A DNA stretch of 64,000 nt from Bellilinea sp034678705 (GCA_034678705.1 JAXDBP010000025.1:23071-87070); one strand, 5' to 3'; numbered from the stretch's first letter, positions 1 through 9,396 are shown. Numbers and translations are program-made. The notes: generated by a model not told the origin, from the letters alone.

Positions 1-1846
1 TCGATTCGATCCTTTCGCGGGCGGCGGCTTCGCTCTTGCCGTCTGTGGCGGCGATGTAGACCTTGCCGTCGTCATCGATGTCGATGCGGGTGTTGGTTTC
101 TTCCTGCAGCGCGCGGATGTTCTTACCGCCCGGTCCGATGATCGCGCCGATCTTGTCGATCGGGATCTGGATGACGGTGATGCGCGGGGCGTGCGGCTTG
201 AGGTTCGGGCGCGAGGCAGGCATGACCGCACGCATCTGATCCAGGATGAACTGACGCGCCTTGTGGGCCTGTTCGAGCGCCTGGGTCATCAATTCAGCAG
301 AGAGACCTTTGATCTTGATATCCATCTGCAGGGCAGTGATGCCGTTGGCGGTGCCGGCAACCTTGAAGTCCATATCGCCGAGGTGATCTTCGACGCCCTG
401 GATGTCGGTCAGGATTTGATAGCGGTCATCTTCCTTGACCAGGCCCATGGCCACGCCCGCAACCGGCGCCTTGATCGGCACGCCGGCGTCCATCAACGCC
501 AGGGTTGAACCGCAAACCGAGGCCATTGACGAGGAGCCATTCGAGGCGAGCACCTCGGATACCAGACGAAGGGTGTAGGGGAAGATGTCCTCCGAGGGGA
601 TCACCGGAACCAGCGCACGCTCAGCCAATGCGCCGTGACCGATCTCGCGGCGGGACTGGCCTCTGAGCGGTTTGACCTCGCCGGTGGAGTAGGGCGGGAA
701 GTTGTAGTGATGGATGTAGCGTTTCGTATCGACCGGGGTGAGGTTATCCAGCTCCTGGGCTTCCTTGGGGGTGCCGAGTGTTGCCAGGGTGAGCACCTGC
801 GTCTCGCCGCGGGTGAACAAGCCGGAGCCGTGTGCGCGCGGAGAAACGTTGACCTCGCACCAGATCGGACGGATCTCTTCTGGCTTACGACCGTCAGGGC
901 GGATGCCTCGATCGAGAATGCGGTTGCGAACGGTTTTCTTTAGCACCTCATCGAAGGCTTCTTTGACCTGGGGGATCAGCGTTTCGTCTTCGCCGCTGAG
1001 CTCGGTCGCCACCGTATCCTGCAGAGCCGCGATAGCGTCATTCAATTCGGCCTTGGTGTGCGGAGCATCCAGTGCGGATTCGATTTCCGCCGCAGCGCGC
1101 TGGTGTACCTTCTCGAGCAGGGATTCGTCCAGGCTGGCGAAGGTCACCTCAGCCTTGGGTTTGCCGATCTCAGCCGCCATCTTTTCCTGGATGTCGATCA
1201 ACGGCTGAATTGCCTGGTGACCGAACATCAAGGCTTGAACCATAACCTCCTCGGGCAGCGGATCAGAGCCGCATTCGACCATCAGGATGGCATCACGGGT
1301 GCCGGCGATGCGCAAATCCAGGTCTGACTGCTCTTTTTGGGTGAAGGTCGGGTTGACGATGAACTCGCCGTCGATCCGTCCAATCCGCACCGCGCCAATC
1401 GGGCCGCCCCAGGGGATATCGGAGATCATGATCGCTGCCGAGGCAGCGTTGACCGCCAGCATATCCAATGGATTGTCTGGATCAGCCGAGAGCGAAAACA
1501 TTATCACCTGGACCTCATTGCGCATGTTCTTGGGGAACAGCGGGCGAATCGGCCGGTCAGTCAGCCGGGCGGTCAGGATGGAATCGTCCGAGGGCTTGCC
1601 TTCGCGGCGGAAGAAGGAGCCGGGGATGCGCCCGCCTGCGTACATGCGCTCCTCGTAGTCGACAGTCAGCGGGAAGAAGTCCACGCCTTCGCGCACGCCG
1701 CCGAGCGTTGCGGCGGCAAAAACGATCGAATCGCCGAGGCGGACGGTGACAGAACCGCCAGCCTGACCGGCGAGTTTGCCCGTTTCGATGGTAATTACGC
1801 TGCCACCGACCTGGGCAGAATACAGCTTAGCTTCAGGTTTATTCAT
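1..1846 (-). CDS. pnp: Polyribonucleotide nucleotidyltransferase (PNPase), C-terminus cut by the window edge
   Basis: PNPase is a phosphorolytic 3'-5' exoribonuclease of the RNA degradosome. About 615 N-terminal residues are present. They open MNKPEAKLYS and include the first RNase PH core (YEERMYAGGRIPGSFFRREG), the second core, and the start of the KH domain with the motif IGPGGKNIR near the window edge; the end of KH and the S1 domain lie outside. The ATG at 1846 follows a GAGG-like ribosome site. It lies directly downstream of rpsO, the order found in most bacteria, with a stem-loop between them that may let part of the transcription through. Identification is by clear family motifs. Confidence 0.97.
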   Translation of the reverse strand, partial: MNKPEAKLYSAQVGGSVITIETGKLAGQAGGSVTVRLGDSIVFAAATLGGVREGVDFFPLTVDYEERMYAGGRIPGSFFRREGKPSDDSILTARLTDRPIRPLFPKNMRNEVQVIMFSLSADPDNPLDMLAVNAASAAIMISDIPWGGPIGAVRIGRIDGEFIVNPTFTQKEQSDLDLRIAGTRDAILMVECGSDPLPEEVMVQALMFGHQAIQPLIDIQEKMAAEIGKPKAEVTFASLDESLLEKVHQRAAAEIESALDAPHTKAELNDAIAALQDTVATELSGEDETLIPQVKEAFDEVLKKTVRNRILDRGIRPDGRKPEEIRPIWCEVNVSPRAHGSGLFTRGETQVLTLATLGTPKEAQELDNLTPVDTKRYIHHYNFPPYSTGEVKPLRGQSRREIGHGALAERALVPVIPSEDIFPYTLRLVSEVLASNGSSSMASVCGSTLALMDAGVPIKAPVAGVAMGLVKEDDRYQILTDIQGVEDHLGDMDFKVAGTANGITALQMDIKIKGLSAELMTQALEQAHKARQFILDQMRAVMPASRPNLKPHAPRITVIQIPIDKIGAIIGPGGKNIRALQEETNTRIDIDDDGKVYIAATDGKSEAAARERIES

Positions 1847-1980
1847 TTTTTCCTCTTTTGTTCCCCCCGCCTGGTTAGGGACTGAAAGCTGGGGAGGACA
1901 GGGTCCTCAACAAGTTTCAATTCCCAACCGTGGGGGTTGATAATCCTATTTAATTATCGCGGCAAACCTGGCGTTACAAA

Positions 1981-2012
1981 CGGGCAGATGGTCGATTGAG
2001 GCCATCTGCCCG
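1981..2012 (-). terminator. Stem-loop between rpsO and pnp
   Basis: An 11-bp perfect inverted repeat (CGGGCAGATGG / CCATCTGCCCG) with a 10-nt loop starts 14 nt past the rpsO stop and is followed on the minus strand by TTTG. The T-run is short. It could be a weak terminator or an RNA-processing site that sets the rpsO to pnp ratio, as the rpsO-pnp intercistronic hairpins do in Escherichia coli. Confidence 0.7.
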
Positions 2013-2025
2013 CCTTTCTTCGCGT

Positions 2026-2298
2026 TCAGCGGTAGCGCAGGTTCAACCGCTCGACTATGGCTTGGTACCGCGCCAGATCCTTTTGTCGCAGGTAAACCAG
2101 GAGGCGGCGGCGCTGACCGACCAGCTTGAGCAGCCCGCGGCGCGACGATTCGTCGTGCGAGTTGGCGCGCAGGTGTTCGGTCAGAGCGGCGATGCGCTTG
2201 GTTAAGAGCGCGATCTGTACCTCAGGTGAGCCTGTATCGGTTTCGTGGCGGTGGTAGTTGCCAATCAATTCGGCTTTTACTTCTTTTGTTAAGCCCAT
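2026..2298 (-). CDS. rpsO: 30S ribosomal protein S15
   Basis: This 90-residue protein of standard S15 length binds the central domain of 16S rRNA early in 30S assembly. The family signature is plain: TDTGSPEVQIALLTKRI, then HxxDxxSRRGLLKLVGQRRRLLxYL and a terminal LNLR. The ATG at 2298 is preceded by GGAGAAAG about 8 nt upstream. It is first in an rpsO-pnp unit and has its own extended -10 promoter about 90 nt upstream. Confidence 0.98.
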   Translation of the reverse strand: MGLTKEVKAELIGNYHRHETDTGSPEVQIALLTKRIAALTEHLRANSHDESSRRGLLKLVGQRRRLLVYLRQKDLARYQAIVERLNLRYR

Positions 2299-2384
2299 GA
2301 CGTCTGCTTTCTCCTCTAACGTGTTTTGAGCAGGTCTCCATACTCGCAGCCGCAGCCGCAGGCAGGTCCAGTCATCGGTAGAGG

Positions 2385-2393
2385 ATTATACCA
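2385..2393 (-). promoter_or_regulatory. Extended -10 promoter of rpsO
   Basis: The minus strand reads TGGTATAAT, a perfect -10 hexamer with the TGn extension. No good -35 lies 17 nt upstream (TTCCGC). A TTGACA occurs at 2429-2434, but it is too far away to pair. The predicted transcript starts about 80 nt before the rpsO ATG. Confidence 0.6.
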
Positions 2394-2451
2394 GAAGAAA
2401 TCAGACAGCGGAAGGAATATAAAATTCCTGTCAAGGGACAGATGCTGTGGG

Positions 2452-3261
2452 TTAGCGGCTGAGCGCCTGCAGGTAAGGACGCAGGCGGTTGCGCGCCTCT
2501 TCGGGGAATTCTGGCAGACACTGGCGCACAAGCTTGACCAGGGCAGGATTGCTGGAGATGCTCAACATCTGCCGCAGGAAATAGGCGGTTTCATTGGCTG
2601 AACGCCGACTGAGGGCGATCAGTGCATTGCGCAGTTCGTTCTTGAAGAGATCGTTATATTCGTGAAACAGCGGACTGATCACTTTAAAGACCGCTGGCAG
2701 GTTGGTAAAAGAGCGATCGTTAATCATCGGCTGCAGGGCGAGGATACCCAGCCGCTGACGTGCGGGATCGGATGAAGAACCCCACAGGCCGATCAGCTCG
2801 ATCCAGCGCTGGGGCGCCAGGCGGCGCAGGTTGACCGTCCCGCGGGCGAACAGGTCGTTTAGAAAAAGCAGATCGGTGTCGGGCTGCGCCCAGGCAGCAA
2901 TGCGTTGCAGGCATTGCTCGAGATATTCGCCGGGCAGCATACCCAGCAGGCTCGCGGCGACCTGGCGCACTTCCAGGTGCGAATCGCTCCAGAGCTCGCC
3001 AACCAGGGCGAGGGACGCGCCGGGATCGGCTGTCACCTCGCGCAGCAGCGCCCGCTCAATTAGCTGGAGGACCAGCGGCGGAACGTGAAATGACTGCACT
3101 GCCGGCGGCAACAATTGCCCCCCCGGGCTGGGTCGAAAGGTGAGATCGGCATGTTGTTCCAGCAGCAAGGCAAGTTGGTGGTGGAAGTCCTTTGGCTGGG
3201 TGTAATAGCCGGAAAGAGCCTGGATTTGCGACTTCAAACGTTCGAGCTGGACCGCGGGCAT
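2452..3261 (-). CDS. HEAT/ARM-like helical repeat protein of unknown function
   Basis: About 269 residues. I place the start at the ATG at 3261, one nucleotide after the proS stop, although the frame stays open upstream inside proS; the upstream part is read from proS DNA and is Pro-rich and not protein-like. The sequence is a run of amphipathic helices with HEAT-like units, for example SDSHLEVRQVAASLLGMLP and DPARQRLGILALQPMI. No catalytic motif is visible. The 1-nt spacing implies translational coupling to proS. A protein- or nucleic-acid-binding scaffold is possible, but I cannot assign a function. Confidence 0.75.
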   Translation of the reverse strand: MPAVQLERLKSQIQALSGYYTQPKDFHHQLALLLEQHADLTFRPSPGGQLLPPAVQSFHVPPLVLQLIERALLREVTADPGASLALVGELWSDSHLEVRQVAASLLGMLPGEYLEQCLQRIAAWAQPDTDLLFLNDLFARGTVNLRRLAPQRWIELIGLWGSSSDPARQRLGILALQPMINDRSFTNLPAVFKVISPLFHEYNDLFKNELRNALIALSRRSANETAYFLRQMLSISSNPALVKLVRQCLPEFPEEARNRLRPYLQALSR

Positions 3262-3262
3262 G

Positions 3263-4696
3263 TCAATAGGCGCGGGCGAAAAATACCCTGGAACGGGCTG
3301 GCTGGCCGCAAACGACGCACCTGCCCGATTCTTCCCGCTGATCCAGGGGGATGCAGCGCGTGGTGGCTTTGGTGTCCTCTTTGACTCTGGCTTCACAGTC
3401 AGCGCTGCCGCACCAGAAGGCATACGCCCATCCGCCCTGGACGATCTGCGTCAGGCTGGCGTAATCATCGGCCGGGTGGATGTGCTCATCGCGGAAGCGC
3501 GTGGCTTTAGCGAGCATGGCCGCCTGGATCTCATCCAGAATCACCGCGACCTGAGCCGCCAGATCCCCCATGGGCAGCGTGGATTTGCCCGCTTTGCCCG
3601 GCTGATTACGCCGGGCGGCGGTCACCACGCCGTTATCCACGTCCTTCGGGCCGATCTCAATGCGCAGCGGCACACCGCGCATTTCCCAGTCGTTGAATTT
3701 GAATCCCGGGGTGACTTCGCTGCGCGCATCCAGTTTGACGCGGAAGGCAGCAAGCTGCCTGGAGACCTGTTCGGCGACCGGCATAATCCGCGATTGTTCC
3801 TCATCGGTACGGAAGATGGGCACGATGACCACCTGGATCGGCGCCAGCCGGGGCGGCAGTACCAGTCCCTGGTCATCGCCGTGGGTCATGATAATTGCCC
3901 CGATGAAGCGGGTGGATAGTCCCCAGGAGGTGGTATAGCAGTATTCAAGCTGATTATTCTGGTCAAGGAACTGGATGTCGAAGGCTTTGGCGAAGTTCTG
4001 CCCAAGGAAGTGCGAGGTGCCCGCCTGGAGTGCGCGCGTGTCGCCCATCATCGCCTCGATGCTGAAGGAAGCCGAGGCGCCGGCAAATTTTTCCGCTTCC
4101 GATTTGCGACCTGGGAGAACCGGTACCGCTGCTTCGTTAATGGCAAAATCAGCGTAGACGTTCAGCATGCGCATCGTTTCTTCTGCTGCCTCGTCAGCCG
4201 AGGAATGGGCAGTGTGCCCCTCCTGCCAGTAGAACTCGAGCGTGCGCAGGAAAAGCCGCGTGCGCATCTCCCAGCGCACCACGTTGCCCCACTGGTTGAT
4301 CAGCACCGGCAGGTCGCGGTAGGATTTGATCCATTTGGAATACATGTAGCCGATGATCGTCTCCGAGGTCGGGCGGACGACGAGCGGCTCCTCCAATTTT
4401 TCTCCGCCGCCGATGGTGACTATGGCCAGCTCCGGAGAAAAGCCCTCGACGTGCTCTTTCTCCTTTTCCAGGAAGGACATGGGGATGAAGAGCGGGAAGG
4501 CTGCATTGACGTGCCCGGTTTCCTTGAAGCGCCGGTCGAGGGCCTGCTGGATGTTTTCCCACAGCGCCCAGCCGTACGGGCGCACGACCATGCAGCCGCG
4601 CACGGGGGCGTAATCGGCCATTTCCGCGCGCTGGATGACCTGGTTGTACCATTCGGAGTAGTTTTCGCTGCGGGTGGGTAGTTTTTCAGTGCTCAT
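3263..4696 (-). CDS. proS: Prolyl-tRNA synthetase, archaeal/eukaryotic-like short type
   Basis: This class II aminoacyl-tRNA synthetase attaches proline to tRNA-Pro. The 477 residues match the short ProS lineage without the YbaK-type editing insertion found in the E. coli-like form. Visible motifs are RPYGWALWENIQQALD (motif 1 region), VRPTSETIIG and VRWEMRTRLFLRTLEFYWQEGHTAH (motif 2), followed by an anticodon-binding domain. The C-terminal Cys pairs (CGSADC and CVVCG) look like the zinc-binding tail of this type. It sits in a minus-strand run 29 nt after the LOG gene and is coupled to the HEAT-like gene. Confidence 0.97.
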   Translation of the reverse strand: MSTEKLPTRSENYSEWYNQVIQRAEMADYAPVRGCMVVRPYGWALWENIQQALDRRFKETGHVNAAFPLFIPMSFLEKEKEHVEGFSPELAIVTIGGGEKLEEPLVVRPTSETIIGYMYSKWIKSYRDLPVLINQWGNVVRWEMRTRLFLRTLEFYWQEGHTAHSSADEAAEETMRMLNVYADFAINEAAVPVLPGRKSEAEKFAGASASFSIEAMMGDTRALQAGTSHFLGQNFAKAFDIQFLDQNNQLEYCYTTSWGLSTRFIGAIIMTHGDDQGLVLPPRLAPIQVVIVPIFRTDEEQSRIMPVAEQVSRQLAAFRVKLDARSEVTPGFKFNDWEMRGVPLRIEIGPKDVDNGVVTAARRNQPGKAGKSTLPMGDLAAQVAVILDEIQAAMLAKATRFRDEHIHPADDYASLTQIVQGGWAYAFWCGSADCEARVKEDTKATTRCIPLDQREESGRCVVCGQPARSRVFFARAY

Positions 4697-4725
4697 GGTT
4701 ATTCCAATGACGATGGGATTATTGA

Positions 4726-5277
4726 TTACTTGCCCATACCGGCTGGATGGTTTTCAGCCAGGTGCAGGGCAGTGTTGACGTTCTCCGCGTAGAGAATCCA
4801 GCGCGAATCGCCAGGCATCATATAACTGCCCATGTTCTCGCGGTAGCTCTGGAAGACCTTTCGCCAACCATCACCAACCAGTACCAGTGGACGGGGAGAA
4901 AGCGCCTCGATGACCAGAAGGTTCCAAAAAAGGGTGATTTCAGTCAGGGTGCCTGGACCCCCGGGCAGGGCGATGGCTGCGTCGCAGGCGTTGATTAGCT
5001 CGTGCAGGCGCTCGTTCAATGTTTCGAAGCGGCGCTCTTCCCTTACCCATGGATTAGCGCGGGTGTTGCGCCAGCGCTCGATCTGGGCGCAGGTCACGCC
5101 GATGACGTGCCCTCCCGCCTCAGCCGCGCCGCGCGAGACTGCTTCCATGGTGCCGATGTAGCCGCCTGTCAGCACGGCATGGCCGGCTCTGGCGATCAGC
5201 TCGCCAAGGCGCATCGCCTGGATGTAATCCGGCTCGCCGGACTTGGGTTTGGAACTGCCGAATACGGTTATGTGCAT
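4726..5277 (-). CDS. LOG-family (TIGR00725/00730-like) nucleotide-binding protein
   Basis: A 183-residue Rossmann-like protein of the family once called lysine decarboxylase-like. Members include cytokinin riboside 5'-monophosphate phosphoribohydrolases and related nucleotide hydrolases. Diagnostic motifs are TGGYIGTMEAVSRGA (about residues 37-51) and PGGPGTLTE (residues 105-113). It follows the MazG-like gene by 15 nt, so a role in nucleotide clean-up would fit, but the substrate cannot be read from sequence. Confidence 0.9.
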   Translation of the reverse strand: MHITVFGSSKPKSGEPDYIQAMRLGELIARAGHAVLTGGYIGTMEAVSRGAAEAGGHVIGVTCAQIERWRNTRANPWVREERRFETLNERLHELINACDAAIALPGGPGTLTEITLFWNLLVIEALSPRPLVLVGDGWRKVFQSYRENMGSYMMPGDSRWILYAENVNTALHLAENHPAGMGK

Positions 5278-5292
5278 GGCACGGAGTGTCCT

Positions 5293-5607
5293 TTATTGTA
5301 CATTATCTTGGTCCCAGGTCCTTGAGTAATTCTGCTCGAGTTTCTCCAGGATGGCCTGTTCCAGGTTGATGCCCAAGACACTGGCGAGCTGCAGCAGGTA
5401 AAGAGCCACGTCAGCCAGCTCGCCGGGCAGGCTCTCACGCTCAGCGGTTTCTTCCCCCCACTGGAAGTGTTCCAACACTTCAGCCGCTTCCAGGCAGAGG
5501 GACACGGCGATGTTGCGCGGCGTCTGCGGACGCGGAGAATCCGACTGGTACCAGCCCTTGGCGGCTACAAATTCGTGCATGGCGCGGGTCAGTTCATCAA
5601 GATGCAT
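5293..5607 (-). CDS. MazG-like nucleotide pyrophosphohydrolase
   Basis: A 104-residue all-alpha NTP pyrophosphatase of the MazG/dUTPase-2 superfamily, which cleaves (d)NTPs or modified nucleotides to monophosphates. The metal ligands are visible as LCLEAAEVLEHFQW (E40, E43) and GELADVALYLLQLA (E63, D66). The size and the SPRPQTPRN leader are typical of the single-domain stand-alone branch. Its ATG overlaps the 3' end of the GT87-like gene by 11 nt, so they are cotranscribed. Confidence 0.9.
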   Translation of the reverse strand: MHLDELTRAMHEFVAAKGWYQSDSPRPQTPRNIAVSLCLEAAEVLEHFQWGEETAERESLPGELADVALYLLQLASVLGINLEQAILEKLEQNYSRTWDQDNVQ

Positions 5608-6886
5608 TGGATAATTCCTTTTGTGTAAACGGGCGGCTGGTGATCCACAGATAGATCAGCCAGCCAGAAAAAAACATGACAGGCAGAGTGTAGATGGCTT
5701 GAGAGAATTGGGTGTATCTTGCGGTGAAGAATGCCGCCCAACTAATGGCCAATCCCAGCCACCAAAAGATCAGAATGGGTTTGCGCTGCACTGGCAGCAG
5801 CATTGCTGCCCATAAAGTAAATGGCACCAGAATGATTATTTGCTCATACGACCTGCCGATTGGGTGTCCCAGATACGTAATGAGACCGGCGAATCCGAGG
5901 ATGAATATTTCACCGGCGATTGAATCCACCCCTGTTGCGGATAAAGCCATCCCATTATCAGAGTGATAAGCAGGGCGCCGCCACCAGATGATGACGCAAT
6001 ATATGAGCGCTGACAATAGGATGATTAGAATCAGCACACTGATAGAAAGAATGGTTTTCTCACCGGGTAAAAAGTGAAACACCCGGGCAATCGTCATGGT
6101 TGTTTCTGTATAACTCGGGTACATTCGAACGCGGTGAATCCACTCGGTCAACCAATCAGGGATAAGAATAAATGAAATGGACATCAACACTATCGTTGAA
6201 ATGAGAAAGCTGAAAATTATGCGCCAGTTTCTGTTTTTTATGAGAACCAGAAACGCGAAACTGATCGGAAGAAGAACAAATTGGGGTTTAAAAACGGCGA
6301 AAGTGAGCCCCACTCCTAATAACACCTGCACAGAAGGTCGGTTTAACCTGCCATTGAAATACAGCCAGAAGAAGAGAATCAGGAATATACCGATGGTGAG
6401 ATTGAAATTTCCGAGGATGATGCTGAATGTGAACGGATAAATGAACATAGCGCTGATCGCAAACAAGCCGGATTTGTTTTTGAACAGGAGAAACAAAACG
6501 CTGGAGAGCGCCAGAATTTGGACAGTCATCCATAGAGCCTGCGCAAGGGGAAAATCCAGGAAGGCAAAAGGAAACACCAGCCACAACATATGCAAGGGAT
6601 ACACATACGCCAACTGATCTTCGCCGGGAAGCGCAAGGCGGTTGTATCGAGCGAATTGCATTTCATCGATGACTGCCTGAGAATAGGGATTGATGTGCCG
6701 GATGAAGAGGGCTCTCGCGGCGCTCCAAAATGTGTGAAAATCGATGCCGAGCACCAGGCTGCCCATCACCAGCCTGATGGCGACTGTGAGCAGGATTGCG
6801 AGGGTGAGAAAAATCAAGATGGCGACGAATATTTGCGAGATAAAGGATCTGTGGACAAATGTCGAGAATATTCTGCGCATAGCCAT
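5597..6886 (-). CDS. GT87-like (DUF2029) polytopic membrane protein
   Basis: The 429-residue protein has about ten hydrophobic segments. It carries the pattern of polyprenyl-phosphate-dependent GT-C transferases of family GT87: an early extracytoplasmic loop DFHTFWSAARALF..NPYS, then YVYPLHMLWLVFPFAFL, later FKPQFVLLP, and GHPIGRSYEQIIILVPFTLWA. The substrate is unknown. The gene is visibly more AT-rich than its neighbours. Its ATG lies 2 nt after the stop of the small upstream gene, so the two form an operon. Confidence 0.75.
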   Translation of the reverse strand: MAMRRIFSTFVHRSFISQIFVAILIFLTLAILLTVAIRLVMGSLVLGIDFHTFWSAARALFIRHINPYSQAVIDEMQFARYNRLALPGEDQLAYVYPLHMLWLVFPFAFLDFPLAQALWMTVQILALSSVLFLLFKNKSGLFAISAMFIYPFTFSIILGNFNLTIGIFLILFFWLYFNGRLNRPSVQVLLGVGLTFAVFKPQFVLLPISFAFLVLIKNRNWRIIFSFLISTIVLMSISFILIPDWLTEWIHRVRMYPSYTETTMTIARVFHFLPGEKTILSISVLILIILLSALIYCVIIWWRRPAYHSDNGMALSATGVDSIAGEIFILGFAGLITYLGHPIGRSYEQIIILVPFTLWAAMLLPVQRKPILIFWWLGLAISWAAFFTARYTQFSQAIYTLPVMFFSGWLIYLWITSRPFTQKELSNAS

Positions 6887-6888
6887 AC

Positions 6889-7101
6889 CTAGTCGGGTGA
6901 ATTCGACATCTTCATTATCACGTTCAATGCAGTTTGAGCAGAAATCACCTGTTCGGGATGCCAGCCTTCCTCGGTCGTCATCTTCTTCAAATGAGCAAGT
7001 ACCTCACGCTGCGAGGTTTCATCGATGGTCTTGAAAATGGCCCGGATCTGCTCAGGTGAACGCGAAAGCAATCTATCCCAAAAGAATTCCAGCGGATCCA
7101 T
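6889..7101 (-). CDS. Small conserved-looking protein, 70 aa
   Basis: I do not recognise this protein. It is short, charged and helical (FFWDRLLSRSPEQIRAIFKTID, then REVLAHLKKMTTEEGWHPEQVISAQTALNVI). It has no signal peptide or metal motif. It is the first gene of the GT87-MazG-LOG-proS run, downstream of the fusA2 terminator. It could be a small regulatory or adaptor protein. Confidence 0.65.
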   Translation of the reverse strand: MDPLEFFWDRLLSRSPEQIRAIFKTIDETSQREVLAHLKKMTTEEGWHPEQVISAQTALNVIMKMSNSPD

Positions 7102-7166
7102 GATAATAAATATTGCCCAATCCTGAGGTTACCTGTAGATTATCACGACAGGGCGACGTGCGTCAA

Positions 7167-7193
7167 GAAAAAACCCCCTCGGGTTGGAGGGGG
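7167..7193 (-). terminator. Intrinsic terminator of the EF-G2 gene
   Basis: On the minus strand a 7-bp GC stem (CCCCCTC / GAGGGGG) with a 6-nt loop is followed by six T residues (plus-strand A-run 7168-7173). It starts about 20 nt past the EF-G2 stop. Confidence 0.85.
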
Positions 7194-7211
7194 CTTCTTT
7201 CAGGTGAGGGG

Positions 7212-9284
7212 CTACTCTTCGCGCTTCTCGGCCATTTCCTTCTGACGGGCGGCGACGATTTCTGCCTGGATGTGAGCCGGCGCGATTTCGTACGAGGAGA
7301 ATTCCATGCTGAACACGCCGCGGCCGCCGGTCATCGAGCGCAACTGCGTGGTGTAACGCATCATTTCAGCCAACGGAACGGTCGCAGTGACGATCGAGTG
7401 GCCTTTTTCGGTGTTCATGCCCTGCACGCGCGCCCTGCGCGTGTTCAGGTCGCCAAGGACGTCGCCCATGTTGGCTTCGGGGACGGTGATCTCGACCTTC
7501 ATGATCGGCTCATACAACACCGGACCGGCATCCTTGAAAGCCAGTTTGAAAGCTTCGCGCCCGGCGATTTCAAATGCGACTGGCTTTGAATCGACCGGGT
7601 GTTCCTTGCCGTCAAAAACGGCCACATGCACGCCGCGCACCGGGTATCCGGCAATCACGCCTTCCTTCATCACGCTCTGAATGCCTTTTTGGATGGAGGC
7701 GGAGTACGACTGCGAGATCGCGCCGCCGAACACCTCCCAGGTGAAGTCGAAATCCTTCTCTTGCAGCGGTTCGACGCGCAGATGCACCTCTCCGAACTGA
7801 CCTGCGCCGCCCGTCTGCTTTTTATGACGGTACATCGCGCTGGCTTTTTTGGTGATGGTTTCCTGATAGGGCACCTTCGGCTCGCCGGTGATCAGATTGA
7901 CCTGGAACTTGGCTTCCGCCCGGCGGATGGCCACGTCGATATGCTGGTCTCCCATACCCTGCAGGATGGTTTGGTTGGTGGCGAGTTCGTTATTCCACGT
8001 GAGGGTCATGTCCTCTTCGCACAGGCGGGTCAGGGTTGGGCTGATCTTGGTAGAATCGGCCTGTGTCTTGGGCTGGATCGACACGCGGTAGAGCGCATTT
8101 GGATAGGCGGGCACGGGCAGCGTCAGCGGGTGGGTTTTATCGCAGAGCGTGTTGCCGGTCACGGTTTCGGACAGCTTGGGCACTATGGCGATATCGCCTG
8201 AGTGGACTGTTTTCACTGCGAAGGATTCTTTGCCGCGTGGGATGCTGACGGTGCCGAAACGCTCTTCCAGGCCTTTGTTCTGGTTCCAAACGCGGCTGTC
8301 GGAAGTGACCATGCCGGAGTAGATGCGGAAGAATGTCTGCTTGCCGACGAAGGGATCGGCGGTTGTTTTCCAGACGTAAGCGGCGAGCGGGCCGGCGTTA
8401 GTAGCGCTCAACTCTTCTTCTCCGTTCTTGCCAACCGCCTTGACCGGCGAGGTTTCGGCGGGGGAGGGGAACAGGTTTAGCATGGCGTCCAGCAGGGGCG
8501 CAACGCCGATCTCCGCAGCGCCAGCCGCAACGAACACGGGCACAAAACCGCCGCTGCGGATGACTGCCTTCAAGCCTAACAGGATTTCTTCGCTGGATAG
8601 TTCACCGCTTTCGAGATACTTTTCGAGCAGCGAGTCTTCGCCTTCCGCCGCGGCCTCGACCAGAGCGAAGTGGGCTTCTTCGGCGGCATCCTTGTACTCG
8701 GCAGGGATTTCCACCGCTGTTTTTCCGTCACCCTTATAGGCCTTCATCGTCAGCAGGTCGATCACTCCCTGGAAGGAGGTTTTTTCACCCCAGGGGATTT
8801 GTACCGGTATAAGGCGGATTTCGGAGAGTTCCTGGACGGACGCCATCGCTTTTTGAAAATTGGCGTTTTCACGGTCCATCTTGTTGACGACCAGAAAGCG
8901 CGGCAGGTTGAACTGGCTGCAATAATTCCAGGCAATCTCGGTGCCGACCTCGGCGCCTGAGACCGAGTCAACCAGCACCACTGCGCCATCCGCCACGCTC
9001 ATTGCAGAGATCACTTCGCCGATGAAATCGGTGTAGCCGGGCGTATCGAGCACGTTGATTTTCATATCTCTGTATTCGATCGGGATGACGGTGGAGTACA
9101 GAGAAATTCCGCGGCGAATTTCCTCCTCGTCGAAGTCGGACATCGTCGTGCCATCTTCGATCCTGCCAAGGCGCGTGGTTGCACCGCTCAGGTGCAGGAA
9201 GGCCTCGGTCAACATAGTTTTCCCTGCACTGCTGTGCGAAACCAGGGCGACATTGCGGATAAACTCAGTGGTATACTCTTTCAT
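7212..9284 (-). CDS. EF-G2-type translation-factor GTPase (FusA2-like)
   Basis: A 690-residue EF-G paralogue with the GTPase domain, domain II, and EF-G domains III-V (the C-terminus contains MGDVLGDLNTRRARVQGM). It differs from canonical EF-G in the G motifs: the P-loop is SHSSAGKT (residues 16-23) instead of GHxDxGKT, and switch II is DTPGYTDF with Tyr84 where EF-G has the catalytic His of DTPGH. NKMD (134-137) is intact. These traits fit the EF-G2 branch, whose members are reported to have weak or altered GTPase activity and unclear roles. It is monocistronic, with its own extended -10 promoter and a strong terminator. Confidence 0.93.
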   Translation of the reverse strand: MKEYTTEFIRNVALVSHSSAGKTMLTEAFLHLSGATTRLGRIEDGTTMSDFDEEEIRRGISLYSTVIPIEYRDMKINVLDTPGYTDFIGEVISAMSVADGAVVLVDSVSGAEVGTEIAWNYCSQFNLPRFLVVNKMDRENANFQKAMASVQELSEIRLIPVQIPWGEKTSFQGVIDLLTMKAYKGDGKTAVEIPAEYKDAAEEAHFALVEAAAEGEDSLLEKYLESGELSSEEILLGLKAVIRSGGFVPVFVAAGAAEIGVAPLLDAMLNLFPSPAETSPVKAVGKNGEEELSATNAGPLAAYVWKTTADPFVGKQTFFRIYSGMVTSDSRVWNQNKGLEERFGTVSIPRGKESFAVKTVHSGDIAIVPKLSETVTGNTLCDKTHPLTLPVPAYPNALYRVSIQPKTQADSTKISPTLTRLCEEDMTLTWNNELATNQTILQGMGDQHIDVAIRRAEAKFQVNLITGEPKVPYQETITKKASAMYRHKKQTGGAGQFGEVHLRVEPLQEKDFDFTWEVFGGAISQSYSASIQKGIQSVMKEGVIAGYPVRGVHVAVFDGKEHPVDSKPVAFEIAGREAFKLAFKDAGPVLYEPIMKVEITVPEANMGDVLGDLNTRRARVQGMNTEKGHSIVTATVPLAEMMRYTTQLRSMTGGRGVFSMEFSSYEIAPAHIQAEIVAARQKEMAEKREE

Positions 9285-9396
9285 GAACCAGACCCTTCTT
9301 TAAATTGTAATGATTCCAGTTTTGGGAGCGTCCCTATTTTAAGGCCACTCAGGCTTCTTGTCAAAGAAAGCGATAATCTTCAGCAAAACATCCTCT

